A stretch of DNA of 64,000 nt. Origin: Garcia nutans (lineage: Eukaryota; Streptophyta; Magnoliopsida; Malpighiales; Euphorbiaceae). Below the pieces are notes generated by a model that was not told where the DNA came from, ran no database searches, and saw only the letters and a list, made by a program, of their open reading frames with translations. The position numbers were made by a program, and so were the translations under genes. Within the stretch, counting starts at the first letter, position 1; every line of letters begins with the position of its first letter. Shown here piece by piece: positions 33,864-45,853 of this stretch. The DNA is taken from NCBI GenBank assembly GCA_947685225.1, contig CANTUV010000039.1, positions 32,666,001-32,730,000 of the forward strand, in the 5' to 3' direction.

Positions 33864-34969
33864 TTACTCTTCTTCTACTGCTAAGTATAGTAATAGAGGT
33901 TTGCCGGGTTTAGGTGGTTTTACAATAGGTGGATTCAACAAATACTCTTTTATTAGCTCAAAGGCCTTTTGACACTCTTCATTCCATATGACTGGCTGAT
34001 TCTTTCTAAGCAATTTGAAGATAGGCTCACAAATTGTTGTGAGCTTTGCTATGAATATGTTAATGTATTGAAATTTACTAATGAATCCCCAAACTTCTTT
34101 CGCTGTCTTTGGAGCTGGCATATCCCTGATTGCTTTAACTTTGTCAGGATCGATCTCAATGCCGTTCGGACTAATCACATGTCCCAATAATTTACCTGAG
34201 GTAACACCGAACACACACTTCTTCAGGTTCAATCTTAGCTTATATTTCAATGCTCTATCAAAGAATAGCTCTAAGTTTTGGAAGTGTTGTTCCCTTGTGT
34301 CCGATTTCACCATCATATCATCAACATATACCTCAACTTCTTTGTGCATCATGTCATGAAATAATGTGGTGGCCATCTTTTGATAGGTTGCTCCAGCATT
34401 CTTTAAGCCGAACGGAATCACCCTATAACAAAATATACCCCATGTAGTAATGGAAGCAGTTTTGGCTTTATCCTCTTAGGCCATTAACACTTGGTTCTAT
34501 CCAGAAAATCCATCTACAAATAAGTGTAGCACACTAGAGGCTGCACTATCAATGAGGCAACTATATGGGGTAAAGGAAAATCATCTTTAGGGGAAGCCTT
34601 GTTAAAATCTCTATAGTCCACACAGACCCTTATTCTTCCTTCTTTCTTTGGCATGGGTACTATGTTGGCTAGCCAACTTGGATATTCTATCACTTCAAGG
34701 AACTTCACTTGTATTTGTTTGGTGACCTCTTCTTTAGCCAATTTAGCCCACTCAGGTCTTAATCGCCTGAGCTTTTGTTTGACAGGTTTCATGTGAGTGT
34801 AAGTAGGAATATGATGCTCGGCTTTATCTTGATCTATTCCAGGCATATCCTCATAAGACCAAGCAAACACTTCTTCATATTTTTTGAATTTTTTTTCGAA
34901 TATCTCTCTCTCATCAGGAGTAAGGTCGGATGCTGTGCTAATGTTTTTAGGATTTTCAGTTGTTCCCAA
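33864..34969 (-). pseudogene. Reverse transcriptase of inner Tat element
   Basis: RT copies element RNA into DNA. The N-terminal half (34514-34969) has 'AWSYEDMPGID', 'YPSWLANIVPMPKK' and 'VDYRDFNKASPKDDFPLPHI'. A frameshift and two stops lie at 34421-34514, where 'FVDGFSG' keeps the first catalytic Asp. The second half has 'MPFGLKNAGATYQ'-like text (IPFGLKNAGATYQ) and the active site 'YVDDMMVKS' (about 34320), then 'LLGHVISPNGIEIDPDKV'. Motif order and spacing fit Ty3/gypsy RT. Confidence 0.88.
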
Positions 34970-34978
34970 ATTTAATGA

Positions 34979-35452
34979 TTATGTGTTAATAGAATTAATA
35001 TTAAAGATGCTCATGTAACTGCTATTTGAATGTATGCAACCATCAGGAGAAATATCATACAAGTAAGCAAAATCAGACTTTATTGCATTCATTTTGGAAA
35101 AGAAAACATCATCATCCTCATACAAAGCAGACAAATTAAAATCAAAATCAAGATCATTGTTCTCAAAATCAAAAGGCAGGATGTCTTCAAACTTTTCTTC
35201 AACCAGGGCAGCAATCTTCTCCGAAGTCTTCTTGGTTTTCAGGATAGCTTCATTATTCTCTTTTGGATTGGATTCTTTGTTGGCTGACAAGGTGAGCTCT
35301 TTCTTCACTTGCTCCACTAGCTTGGCCACATCTACAAAAAATTTAAAACCCGGGATCAACTTTCCCATGAACATGATTAGCTCGGGCTTTCCTTGGAGTG
35401 GTCCCATATCTGGAGCTTTGACAAAGATTTCTTCAAGTGGTGGGAAGTTCAT
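34979..35452 (-). pseudogene. Protease-RT linker of inner Tat polyprotein
   Basis: A 157-codon open frame between protease and RT with acidic, low-complexity text ('NNDLDFDFNLSALYEDDDV') and no catalytic motif. Tat elements have a long spacer here. A frameshift at about 35450 separates it from gag-protease, and the stop before 34979 separates it from RT. Confidence 0.65.
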
Positions 35453-37886
35453 CTTCTCATCCTTCTTTGGCTGGACATTGTTGGCTTCATCGAAGTTTCA
35501 GTTTTAAAATCTGGCAGCTTTGTCAAACCGTCTTTACCCTTTCCCAGACCAGCTTCAGGAAGGTAGTTCATGCTCTTCATCATATTCAAGACTTTGTAGT
35601 CCACTACTTCATCATCAGAAATTGTAGCTACTTGGAAACCATTGAGAGGGCTCTCAATCATTAGAGCATTAACAATCTCATTATCTTCAGCTTCAATGAC
35701 CACTGTCTCATCCCCGTTGGGGAACTTGATCTTTTGATGAAGGGTGGAAGGAACTCCACCTAGAGGATGAAACCATGGCAGCCCCAAGAGTAAGGCGAAG
35801 GTAACAGGTATGTCTAAAACAATAAATTCAACAATAGATTCAATTGGACCAACTTTGACAGCGGCATTGAAAGTTCCTTCGGCGTGTCTCTTAGTGTTGT
35901 CATAAGCCCGAATAGTCACCTCGATCGGGTTTAGATCCCTTGTTGACATGGCTAGCTCTGGCAATATTTTAAGTGGATAAACATTTATGGCAAACCTATC
36001 ATCGACCATCACACATGGAGTCCTCTTCCCTTTGGCTTCTATTTTGATAAAGAGAGGGCGGATGTGGTCTCTCCCCTCCTCCGGTAAGTCCGCATCTAAA
36101 AAAGAAACTGCTCCCATATTAACTTCACTCTTTTCTTGAACCTCTTCACATTTCATTACCCCTCCAATTTTTATAAAGTTGATCAGCTCCTCCGGTGTTG
36201 TGGAGGTAGAAATTAGCATGCTAGCTAAAGCTTTGGCCATAGTTTCTCGGTGCTTTTTAGAAGCAGCTAATAAGTCCCAAATGCTAACACTTGCTTGGGT
36301 TCTTTTCAATTGCTTGAACACAACATCATCTTCCTCTTCTTTATTTCCTAGTTCAACTTCCTTTCCCTTATTAGTTTCTACCTCCTTAGGTGGTGGCCTT
36401 GCATAAGGCTTACCAGATCTTGTGTTCATTACTTCATCTTCTTCAGGCTCGGACCAAGTCCACTCCTCCTTCTTAGATACTAGATCATCATCACTATCAC
36501 TTGAATCCCAAAACCCATTGACAACACAAATTGTTACTTCTTTACCCACCATAGCTTGTTTAATTTCGCCAAATACCTCTTCTTTGGTTGCTTCTCCACC
36601 CACATCTTGAAAAGAAGACATGACAAAATCTCCATGCAAACCTCCTCCAATAATGAAGGTTGCCGGTGGTGGTAGCCTATTGAACTTTGGTAATTGGTTG
36701 TCTTTGGTGTTTGGCTTATTGGGCTCGGGTAGCTTTCCATTATCAATTAGATTTTGGATCTCATGTCTCAACGACACACATATATCCGTATCATGCCCTT
36801 GCATTTCATGATACTGACAAAATGCTTTAGTGTCGAAATTAGGTGGGAGAGGGTTAGGCAAAGGGCGAGGATTTAAGGGTTGTAGCAATCCCTTTCTTTG
36901 AAGTTTGTTGAGAATCCAAGACATCGGTTTCCCCAATTCCCAAAATTGTCTCCTCGGTCCTTGGTTAGTAGTGTTAATACTGACTGCCTTTTGTATGCTT
37001 TGGCTACCTGATTGATAGTTCCCTTTCTCGTTCCTTCTCATTGAAAAATGGTTCTTCTCTCTCTCCCATTCTTCAATTTGCAAACCAGCTTGGAGAAGGT
37101 CTTTGAAATCACGGATGAGTGTATGAGACATCCTTTCATGAAGACTAGGCAACACCCCTCTCACATTCATCCTTATTTGATCAGATTCATCGGGCCTCTT
37201 CGCGAGCAAAGCGGCCTTGTTTCTCCATCTCTTCACATAATCCACAAAATTCTCATTTGACCTTTGCCTAATGGACTGCACTTCCATTAAGGTAACTTCC
37301 ATCTCGACATTATATCCATATTGTTGGATGAAGGGTTTGTAAAGCATATCCCAACTCTTTTGTATTCCATCATCTAAGGTATTGAACCAATTTTGGACAA
37401 CAGGATCCAATGAGAGCATGAAGTACCTTAGAGTTTGAGCCTTAGTAGCTCGGGCAGACTGCATGGCAGTGATATACTGCTTCACATGGAGATATGGATT
37501 TCTGGTTCCATCAAACTTCGCAAAAGATGGCATCTTGAACTTGTACGGAACTTCTTCATCAAGCTCAAATAATTTGTCAACTTCAGACATTTCTTCGGTT
37601 TTCAGTTTCTTCTCAAATTTCTTTTCCAAGTCCGCAATCATCTTTTCAACATCAGAAGTTTCAGTTTTCTCCATAGCTGATCGTTCAACAATCTTTGGTT
37701 CTTTCTTCTTGCCTTGAGGATCTTGGTAGTATTACCAATTTTAGTCTTCCCTTTGTCCCTTGGCTTCTTGGTGCTAGCAAATGCTTCGACGTGATTTTCT
37801 AAAATTGCAGTCAATTGGTTCTTCATGGTCTCAGCTATGGCCTCTTTTATTTCTTCCATTTTGGCATTGAGGGCTTCATCCACCAT
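35449..37886 (-). pseudogene. Gag-protease of inner Tat element
   Basis: A 741-codon frame (35449-37674) preceded in another frame by the true N-terminus (from ATG at 37886, 'MVDEALNAKMEEIKEAIAE', frameshift near 37720). In the long frame the Gag domain lies at about residues 47-160 ('KFDGTRNPYLHVKQYI', 'YVKRWRNKAALLAKR'). A zinc knuckle of the Tat type, CX2HX4HX4C, is at 286-299 ('CQYHEMQGHDTDIC'). A retropepsin-like region is at about 545-650 with 'LLGLPWFHPLGG'. At the protease active site (about 558-560) the expected D-(D/S/T)-G reads VDDRF, so the catalytic Gly is missing. A glycine-rich 'GLGKGKDGL' follows at 709-717. This is the longest open frame in the window. Confidence 0.88.
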
Positions 37887-39037
37887 TCTTTGAATTTGTT
37901 CGGGCTACATTGCTTTCAATGAGCAAGTGATCGAGTCGTTGCTAGCTTATTCGCTACCGGCGTAGGTCGGATTGTCGTAAGATCTTGAACTATCATAATC
38001 CAGGGCTGTGAGCTAGAAAGGATCAATGATATGTGATGCAAATGCATGTATGCATGTATGCACAAACAATTAACAAAGATAATTAGGATGCTCCTTATAA
38101 CATCCACACACAAATGGCAAGTCTCTTTTTCTAGGTATATGGTTAACAAAATACCAACATGGGGTACCTTGTTTTCAAATATTTCTCTCGGACGTTTCAA
38201 CCAATAATTATATTTTTGAAAATGGAAATCATTTCATAATAATTACCATTAATTAGGTTTTAATCCATTCAACCAACTAAAGTAGCTTTTATGCTATATT
38301 GGATTAAAACAAAAGTAAGAGGTTTATTATAAATAGATTTCTCACTTGAAAAAAGTAACTAATGATTCATGCCAAAAACAAACCCATGATTTATTATTTC
38401 TTAGTATAAACTAGGCCCACAATTGATTTTTGGTATTTCGTAATTGACCCAAATAATTTGCAAGCTCTTTGTAACATAAATTTGTTTATAAGCAGATTAT
38501 AAAAAGATTTTAAAAAAACATATTTTGGGCTTTGTATTTGGGTTATGAGCAAAAGAATTTTTGATTTCTTTTTAGAAAAAATCTTATATCTAAAGACCAT
38601 TTTGAAAAGTTTTGAAAATAGTTTTGGTCTTTTGGACTTTAAAGAAAAATTTATTTGAGCTTGCAAATGTACTTGGGTCATATTAGAAAAAGATCAAACC
38701 AAATAAGCCATGATTTAAGCCAAGATAAATTAACCATAGTCAAACAACATGCATTTGGGGTAAAACCTAAGGAAAGTAACTAGGCCAATGACATGAGCTT
38801 TAGTCTTTGGGTTAAAAGGCTTAGGTTCCCATAGCAAGTATATACCAAATGGTACGAGGCTATGAGTGGTTATGCCATGCTTGATCTCCATACCTTGAGT
38901 GAAAGTATGGTATCCCTTACATAACACAACACGGGTAACACAGGCATCCTAACTCACGCACACGATGCAATCTAATATGATGCAATGGATAATATCATTA
39001 TAAGAAAGAATAGAATAATATAAAGACTAATGGAATC
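37887..39037 (-). mobile_element. Leader of inner Tat element, primer site not found
   Basis: This lies between the gag start and the truncated 5' LTR. Near gag, 'atgcaaatgcatgtatgcat' at 38036 matches the leader start at 17600-17640 on the other strand. The remaining 0.9 kb has no domain and no primer binding site that I recognise. The junction with LTR sequence at about 39037 falls inside the LTR, so the LTR end and primer site appear to have been deleted or replaced. Confidence 0.55.
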
Positions 39038-40268
39038 AACTAGGGTTTAAGATTAGCTAGTTTGGGGTTACTGTCTTGGTTTTGAAGTTGAATTAGGGTT
39101 TTTAGTGTTTCGGAGAATGTATTTGATTTTAGAATTTGGAAAAATAATTTACAGTTTTATGAGTTTTATGAAGCTTTATGTAATTTTTAGAAACTGTAAA
39201 GTGTGTTTGATTTTGGATATTGAACAAAACATTTGGAATTTTGGAAAAGAATTTGGAAGAAAACTAGTTTATAGTTTTATGGTGTTTTTTTGGAAATAAA
39301 CAAAACGATTTAAGGTTTATAGAAACAGAAAAGATATTTTTTAGGGTTTTTGGAAAGAAAAGGATTCAATTTAGGGTTTTGGAAAATTGGAAAGAATATT
39401 AGGGTTTAAAGATTTTGAAGAAACAAAAACAACAATTTTAATATTTTTGGAAAAGAAAGAAACGAATTAAGGTTTTAAGGTTTAGAAAAGGTAAATTAGG
39501 GTTCTAAGCTTTTTAAAATCAAAAGAAATAATTTAACTGTGAAGAAAAAAGAGATTAGATATAAATACCTTCGTTTGTTGGTTCCACCAAAAATTGCTTC
39601 TTGGATGAACAAGGACAAAGGCAAGATGGCTGCCTTTGATGAATTGATTGTTTGGTTGCTTATTCTTCTCTAAAAAAGTCCAATTGATTTCACTACCAAA
39701 GGTTTCTCCTAGTCCGATCGTTCCAAAGTTTTTTCAGTTCCTCCTCCCAAAAAAAGTCCCCTTCTGTGTTGTTTTTTTAGTTTTATTTATAGAAAATTTA
39801 TATGATTAATTAAACTTGTTTACGGAAACTAAAATTAATTAAGAAAAGGAACCAAAACCAAAAAGAATTTGGTTTTGAAAAAAATTGTATCGAAAAAATT
39901 TTGCTGGCAAAAAAAAAATGCCGCGGAAAAATTTTGCTGGCAAAAAAATTGTTGCGGGAGCTATGAGCGAAAACTGGCGAGTTGGGCGGCCAGAGGCCAT
40001 TTCGTCCAAACTTTTCGGTGACAAATTTTTTCATCGCCGATTTTTTGGTCGCCGATTTTTAATTTTAATTTTAATTTTATTTATTTGTTTATTATTATTT
40101 TGTTATTTTTTATTAATTATAAAAACTAAATACTAAAGCAAATATTATTTAATTAAGATAACACAAGGATTATTTTGGACTAATTAAAATATATTGGACA
40201 ATACAAAAATTATTTTGGACTAATTAAAATATATTGGACCGGACTGGGTCAAAAATTAAGGGTATACA
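39038..40268 (-). mobile_element. 5' LTR of inner Tat element, truncated
   Basis: Matches 24527-25769 of the 3' LTR nearly throughout ('agctagtttggggttactgt', 'ccggactgggtcaaaaatta'). The outer end is ATACA where the partner has CTACA. About 1.1 kb, the end that should adjoin the primer site, is missing. Confidence 0.85.
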
Positions 40269-40273
40269 GATAT
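40269..40273. repeat. Target site duplication GATAT (right)
   Basis: Partner of 23416-23420. It proves that 23421-40268 entered as one unit. Confidence 0.92.
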
Positions 40274-40669
40274 CCAAGCAATCAACCAATGGCATTGCCT
40301 ATATTGACTTCTAAAAGTCAACAAAAGATGCAAATGTTATTTCAACTTTCAAAGCCCGAAGTTCCGCAGTTGACGAGAGGTGAGAAAATTCTGCTTGGTC
40401 CTTTGATTGACTTTTGCATTTCTCATTTGGCTCCTACCAAGGCATGGGGACGTATGATTTTTCTATACTTGATTGGCCAATTCTTGCTTGTTTCTTCTGA
40501 TGGTGATATCGATCCATGAGTATTGAATATAATGGACCAAATGGAAGGAGGGTTGTTGTCGATACCTGTGATTTTAGACAAGACTTTAGTTGGATTGGAC
40601 CAATTTAAATTAGAATCTTCAAGGAGATTAGTTGGGATTCCCTTGCTGCTTCAGGTAACTACTTAAACC

Positions 40670-40960
40670 ACCCGAAGGTAACTACCTAAACTGCCCTTTC
40701 GGGTTTCCAAATTAGGCTTTATTTATTGCTTTAATTTTTGCCTAGTCGCCCTTATAGGTTTTTGGAACTAGCGAGGTGTCCTAATTTTTTCCTAAGCCGC
40801 CTTTGCAGGTTTTCAACTTAGCATACCTCTTTCTTTTTTTTTTTTATGTTGCTTCTAATTTTTACCTAGACTGCCCTTGCGGGTTTTTAGAACTAGCGAA
40901 CTGTCCTAATTTTTACTTAAGCCGTCCTTGCGGATTTTGACCTAACATGCTCTTTTTTTT
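40670..40960. repeat. Hairpin repeats, outer copy of antisense gene 2 intron
   Basis: Diverged units like those at 30546-30905, with cores CCCTTTCGGG and CCCTTGCGGG and 'ttttcaacttagc'. A related pair lies at 41400-41555 next to the integrase end. Confidence 0.65.
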
Positions 40961-41569
40961 TCTTTTTTCTCTTTTTCTTTTGCTTACAGATTTGGCTTCA
41001 GAAGAACCTTTGCTTGCTCAACACTCCATCCATGGATTTCCCTAGATACCTTCCACGACATCATTCTACTTGAAAACTACTTCATCTTGTTTCTTCATAT
41101 GCTGATTAGGTTGACTGGATCTGCTCTCGTGCTACAGTCAACATCCGTTGGTTAGTACCCTGGTGGAAGAGTTCTCGCATCACCATTTAGACATATTTGA
41201 TGTATGTTCCTCTTAGTGCACTTCGTCGACTTGGTGGAAGAGTTCTCGTATCAGCTTTTACTATTGTGTTTATTTGTTTTATCCATATTTGGTCAAATAC
41301 TAAAAATAGTGCACATAGAATAATTTTAATATTAACTTTTTTTTATTAAATTGAGAAACAACCAAACATAAAGCCAGCATACACAAGATCACTCCTGTCA
41401 TCAACTAGCCCTCTCAAATTTTCTAATTGATAATTTTCTCTCGCTTAGCCCTAATTGTTGCCTAGCCCGCCCTTTCAGATTTTTGGAACTAGCGGACTGC
41501 TCTAACTTTCGCCTAGGTAGCCTTTTTGGGTTTTCAACCTAGTGAGCCCCTTTTTTTATTCATAAAACC

Positions 41570-42482
41570 TCTTCAACTTGTCAATGTTTACTGGCTCACT
41601 AACCTCCTTCCCGTCCATGTCTGATAACTTGACTGCACCCTTGTTCATGACTTGCTTTACAATATACGGTCCTTCCCAACTAGGCCTAAATTTTCCTCTT
41701 GGATCAGAGACATTAGGCTTACATTACTTCAACACTAAGTCGTCGATTCTGAACTTTCTGACCCTAACCCTTCTATTATAGGCCCGAGCTATCTTTCTTT
41801 GATACAGCTAATGATGATACAGTGATTTTAACCTGCTCTCTTCTAATAAAGCTAACTATGTGTATCTGCTCACTACCCACTTTGTCTCAGGCAGCTCAGC
41901 TTCTAGGACCACTTTTAACGACTTGATCGCTATCTCAAATGGCAACACTGCTTCCATCCCATAAACCAAAGAGAACGATGTCATTCTAGTTGGCATTCAC
42001 ACATTTGTTCTATATCCCCACAAAGTAAAAGGAAGCATCTCTGACCAATCCCTGTACATCTTGGTCATCTTGGACAGGATCTATTTAATTTTCTTATTTA
42101 TTGCTTCCATTGTACCATTAGCCTTTGGTTTATAAGGGGAGGAACAGTGATGATGGATTTTGTACTTCGAGAATAAGTCCTTAACTACACCTTGAAACAA
42201 TATCCCATTGTCCGATATCATACTGTGCAGGACCCCATACCTACATATGAGGTTCTTTTTAATAAATCTAGCCATTTGCCTTACCCCCAATTTGTTGAAA
42301 GTTAGGCCTCGACCCACTTTGAAAAATTATCCACTGCTACTACAATAAAATGCTGACCATTTGAAGCCATCGAATGTATCTCTCTTATGATGTCAATCCT
42401 CCAAGTTGCAGAGAGCCAGGGTGACGACATAGAATATAATTCTTCAGGAGGCATGTGGTTCATATTACCCCTAATGGGTATT
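41570..42482 (-). pseudogene. Integrase of outer Tat element
   Basis: The counterpart of 31728-32640. The core is partly open (42081-42317; 42302 onward to about 42450) with 'WRIDIIREIH' (first Asp), 'MISDNGILFQG' (second Asp) and 'KPKANGTMEAINKK' (Glu), so the DDE residues are all present here. The C-terminal part at 41578-42080 is broken by stops. About 285 bp that link integrase to RNase H in the inner copy (32640-32925) are absent: 'ttcatat' at 42450 joins directly to text matching 32920. It ends at the GTATT target of an Athila-like insertion; RNase H continues at 49114. Confidence 0.75.
42478..42482. repeat. Target site duplication GTATT (left)
   Basis: GTATT directly before the LTR at 42483; repeated at 49114-49118. 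The joined flanks match the continuous inner-element text at 32930-32940 ('gcgggtattccc'). Confidence 0.9.
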
Positions 42483-44338
42483 TGGTACGTCGTGCCTAGG
42501 GCTATAGCAATACTGCAAGTGCATGGGTTGCCTAAGTAATAAAGTAGTGAGTGAAGTATCATTCCACTGAGGACAAGGCCAAGCACTAGTGCAAATCTTA
42601 ACTGTTGTTTAGCAAATCAATATTTTTGTGGTGTTTTGTAATTAAAGACAATTAACTTAAATAAATGAACATAAAGATAAATTGTGTGTTGTGTAAAAAG
42701 GATTGATGATAATGATACTATCTAGATATTGAATCCCCCTAGCCTCAATTACATTACATGATAGAGTTGAGTTGGCATTCCTCTAACTTAGACTAAAACC
42801 TCTCTCGAGCGAATTAATCCCTAATCACTAAGTAGAGTGCTGGAATCTCTTCTCAAAACACAATTAAATAGATCATGCATTAAGAACAAGGAACTATAAA
42901 CCAAAGGATCTTGTAGGTCTATCTCTAGCACACCAATCAATCCTCAACCCTTATGAGTAATCAATTCATATCAAGCTTTCTCAAGTCAATAATATGAAAA
43001 TGGCAACCAATCAATAAGCATGCTATCATCAATTGGCAATAATCATTAAGCATCATAAGAATAAAAAAAACTCAATCAATTAAAAGTATCCAATCATACA
43101 AATAAGCTAGGGTTCATTAACATCTAGATAGAGAATGATTTAGTTCATGTTCAATACACTTAATACAACAACAACAACAATAACATAAAAATACATAAAA
43201 AGGAGAAAATAGAAAATCCCCTTTCAATGTAGCTTCTTGAATCTTCAGGAGCTGCAAATGGAAGATGTAGATGTTGGAGAGGATGGAAATGGAGGATGAA
43301 GATGAAGAGTCAAGGGATGAAGAGTCAAGGAAAGTGTCACTCCCTCCTTGCCCAAAACATGTATGCCCAGCCTCCTCCTCTCAAACCTCTCTTCTTTGCC
43401 TCTGTTCTCTGTTTCATATACAAAACTCCAGCCCTCTGCAAAAAACCCCTTACTTCTTCCTCTTCTTCTCTTTTTATTTCATTCCAAGCTCAAACCCATG
43501 CCTTCCAACTCACACCACTCTTCCTTGTCCCCCACATTCTCTTTCTTTAACCTTTCTTTTCCTCAAATTAGGCAAGCTTTTCTTTTGTTTATGAACACTT
43601 TTGGCAAAAGCTAGTATTTGTTCCCCACTTGTTCCTTGATTCGTGCAAAGATTTCAATATTTCCATAGGTGACTCGGCCAAGCCATGAGTGGCTTGGCCG
43701 TGTCTCTCATTTTTCTTTGGGACACGGCCAAGCCACTTGGCCGTGTCCATCACTGTCTTCCTTCCTTTCTTTCTTTTCTCTTTGGCTTCATGGGGTGACA
43801 TGGCCAAGCTCCTGGTCGTGTCATGTGACACGGCCAATCATGTGACACGGCCAGTGGCTTAGTCGTGTCACTTGGGTGTGTCACCTTCTGCTTGCCATTT
43901 TTTCAATTTCTTTCTTTGGTTTCAATGGGTGACACGGCCAAGCTTGTGGCCGTGTCATGTGACACGGCCACTGGCTTGGGCATGTCACTTGATGGTGTCA
44001 GCTTCTGCTCCTTGTCTTTCGTTCTTTGCTTGGTCCCTTTGGTTTTGCTCCTTAGGTGAGACACGACCAGTGACTTGGGCGTGTCACCTGGCCATGTCAG
44101 CTACTGTCTTGAAGCTTCTTTGAGGGATACGACCAAGCTAGTTTTGGCTTGGCCATGTCTTGCTTAATTCAAGCTCTTTCTTCATTATTTTGATCCTCTA
44201 AGGGAGTTTTTCTATTTTAACCTAAAACAAACACTTAAAACAAACACTTAAAACAAACTTTAAACCAAAATCAAATGAAACATTAAGTAAAAACACTTAG
44301 AAATCATACTAAAAATAAGTATAAAAATGCTCTTATCA
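42483..44338 (-). mobile_element. 3' LTR of family-1 Athila-like element
   Basis: 1856 bp; minus strand starts TGATAAGAGC and ends GCACGACGTACCA. A polypurine tract (AAGTGTGGGGTATT, 44339-44352) abuts it. It carries the palindromic block at 43669-44160. The plus-strand open frames at 43271-43614 and their copies are low-complexity and probably not genes. Confidence 0.88.
43669..44160. repeat. GACACGGCC/GGCCGTGTC palindromic block, LTR copy 0
   Basis: Six to seven inverted pairs, for example GGACACGGCCAAGCCACTT with GGCCGTGTCC. This copy has an extra GACACGGCCAATCATGT unit near 43830 not seen in the other LTRs. Confidence 0.8.
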
Positions 44339-45850
44339 AATACCCCACACTTAAATCATTGCTTGTCCCCAAGCAAGGCTAAAATCAAAACAAACTAAAC
44401 ACAAAAATTTTGTCAAATTCAAGAGTTATAAAAATTGCATCAAGATTTCCCTATCCTTAAATCCGCAATCAATATTAAATCAAACAAAATCAATACCAAT
44501 GCAATTAAGTGGCTTTCCATGCATAACCTATGTTGTCACTCCCTCACTAACTCTTAGAAAGTGTTTGATCAAGGTGGTGTTTACACTCATAACAATCAAT
44601 GAAAGATTATTGCCATAGGCTCACTTATCTATCAAACCTCCACTACTTAATTACAATCAAGCATCAATCAAAAGGTCTTTTATTGGGTTGTAATGGGGTT
44701 AAGGTAGAGGCATGGCATTTAGGAAATGTGAGCTTAATCATTAAGTTCAAGAGCACTTATGAAGTAACCGATCATATATAAATAACCCAACGATCCCAAA
44801 ACACCTTCCTCTTATCTACCCCTTGACATTAAGAAACTTTTCAAAGGAACTCACTTATTAAATCATGCAATGATTATTTCCAAAACAAATTCCAACCCTT
44901 TGAACAATAACAACAAATTTTCTTATTTTTCTTCTTTTTATTTGATTTTTGATATTTTTTTTATGCTTTGCAATCTTAAACCTACTAGATTTAACCCCAC
45001 ACTTAATTCAAACAACACTTGGTCATAAACGTTCTTAAAATGCTCTTGACCTAATGAAAGGGTAAGAGTTAAAACAACGAGGTTCAAGTTAATGATGTTG
45101 TGAAAAAGAAAGAAAAGGAAAAACGAAATAGGCTCAAATTTGGCTAACTAAGGTTAAAATTAGGGTTGGTCTTTTTAAGCCAAAGTGGGTTCACCTAATT
45201 GCCTTAATCATCTTGATGCCAAATTGAAATTTTTATATAGTCTTAAAATGTATGTCAAAGCAAGTTCTAGCAAGTCATCAATCAAAGATGTTCACACACA
45301 ACAAGAATAATCAGTTGATGGCTCAATTCCTCACTAGGTTGATGGTAATGCAAAGAAAAACCAACAAAATTGACAATAAGCACCAATTCTACTCAATTCT
45401 CAAATTAATGCTTCAAAAATTCAAAGGTCTTCAATCAACAATATTTTAACAATTGAACTTTCCAAAAATTTATTTATTCAAAGAAAACATGAAAAACATT
45501 AACTAAAATAACACAAAAATAAATTAAAATTAAAAACACAAAACACAAAATTAAGAACACAAAACACAATATGCACCCCACATTCAAAATTTCACATTGT
45601 CCTCAATGTGAGCATGCATAAACTAAACGAGAGTTTAGAGGAAACCTGATTTCCACTGCTCCCATATGCGATATGTAGGGCTCCTTCCACCCATAATGCA
45701 ATTGGAGCCCATGACTGAGAGGATGAACAACATGCAACATTGAAGTGCGCCCAATGTATGGCAACCCCTATATATTATTCCTTGAAGAGAATTTGTTCCA
45801 AAGGGACATGTGAAGGTTGCCTCGGGGTGATTCTCTAGTACTATAGGAAC
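44339..45850 (-). mobile_element. Non-coding interior of family-1 gag-only element
   Basis: Colinear with 7868-9540 and without coding domains. AAGTGTGGGG-like motifs (minus strand) recur near 44341, 44997 and 45576. Nothing else recognisable. Confidence 0.6.
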
Positions 45851-45853
45851 TTG

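Larger units (their letters stand above)
23421..40268 (-). mobile_element. Inner Tat-lineage element, 16.8 kb, nested insertion
   Basis: The boundaries are TG at 23421 and ATACA at 40268, with GATAT on both sides. In minus-strand order it holds a truncated 5' LTR (39038-40268), a leader, gag-protease, RT, RNase H plus archaeal-type RNase H, integrase, two opposite-strand genes, a 67-bp tandem array, a polypurine tract and a full 3' LTR (23421-25769). A second RNase H downstream of the Ty3-type one is the known hallmark of the Tat lineage. The large size and extra opposite-strand genes fit Ogre/Retand-like members. Many stops and frameshifts show that it is inactive. Confidence 0.88.
40269..41330 (+). 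pseudogene. Antisense DUF7745-like gene, outer copy, second part
   Basis: The gene continues from 23420 after the GATAT duplicate. An open stretch to 40519 carries 'KAWGRMIFLYLIG' and ends 'DGDIDP' plus TGA, the same stop as in the inner copy. A probable intron follows from 'ttcag|gtaac' near 40656 to 'cttacag' near 40990; it contains hairpin repeats. The exon after it (about 40991-41230) matches 30943-31150 but lacks the last segment. In this copy the first exon has no internal stop apart from the insertion itself. Confidence 0.6.

Noticed and set aside
43271..43614. Plus-strand open frames with Ser/Leu/Phe-rich peptides, repeated in each LTR
   Set aside because: They are pyrimidine-rich LTR sequence opposite to element transcription, and similarity is due to LTR duplication.
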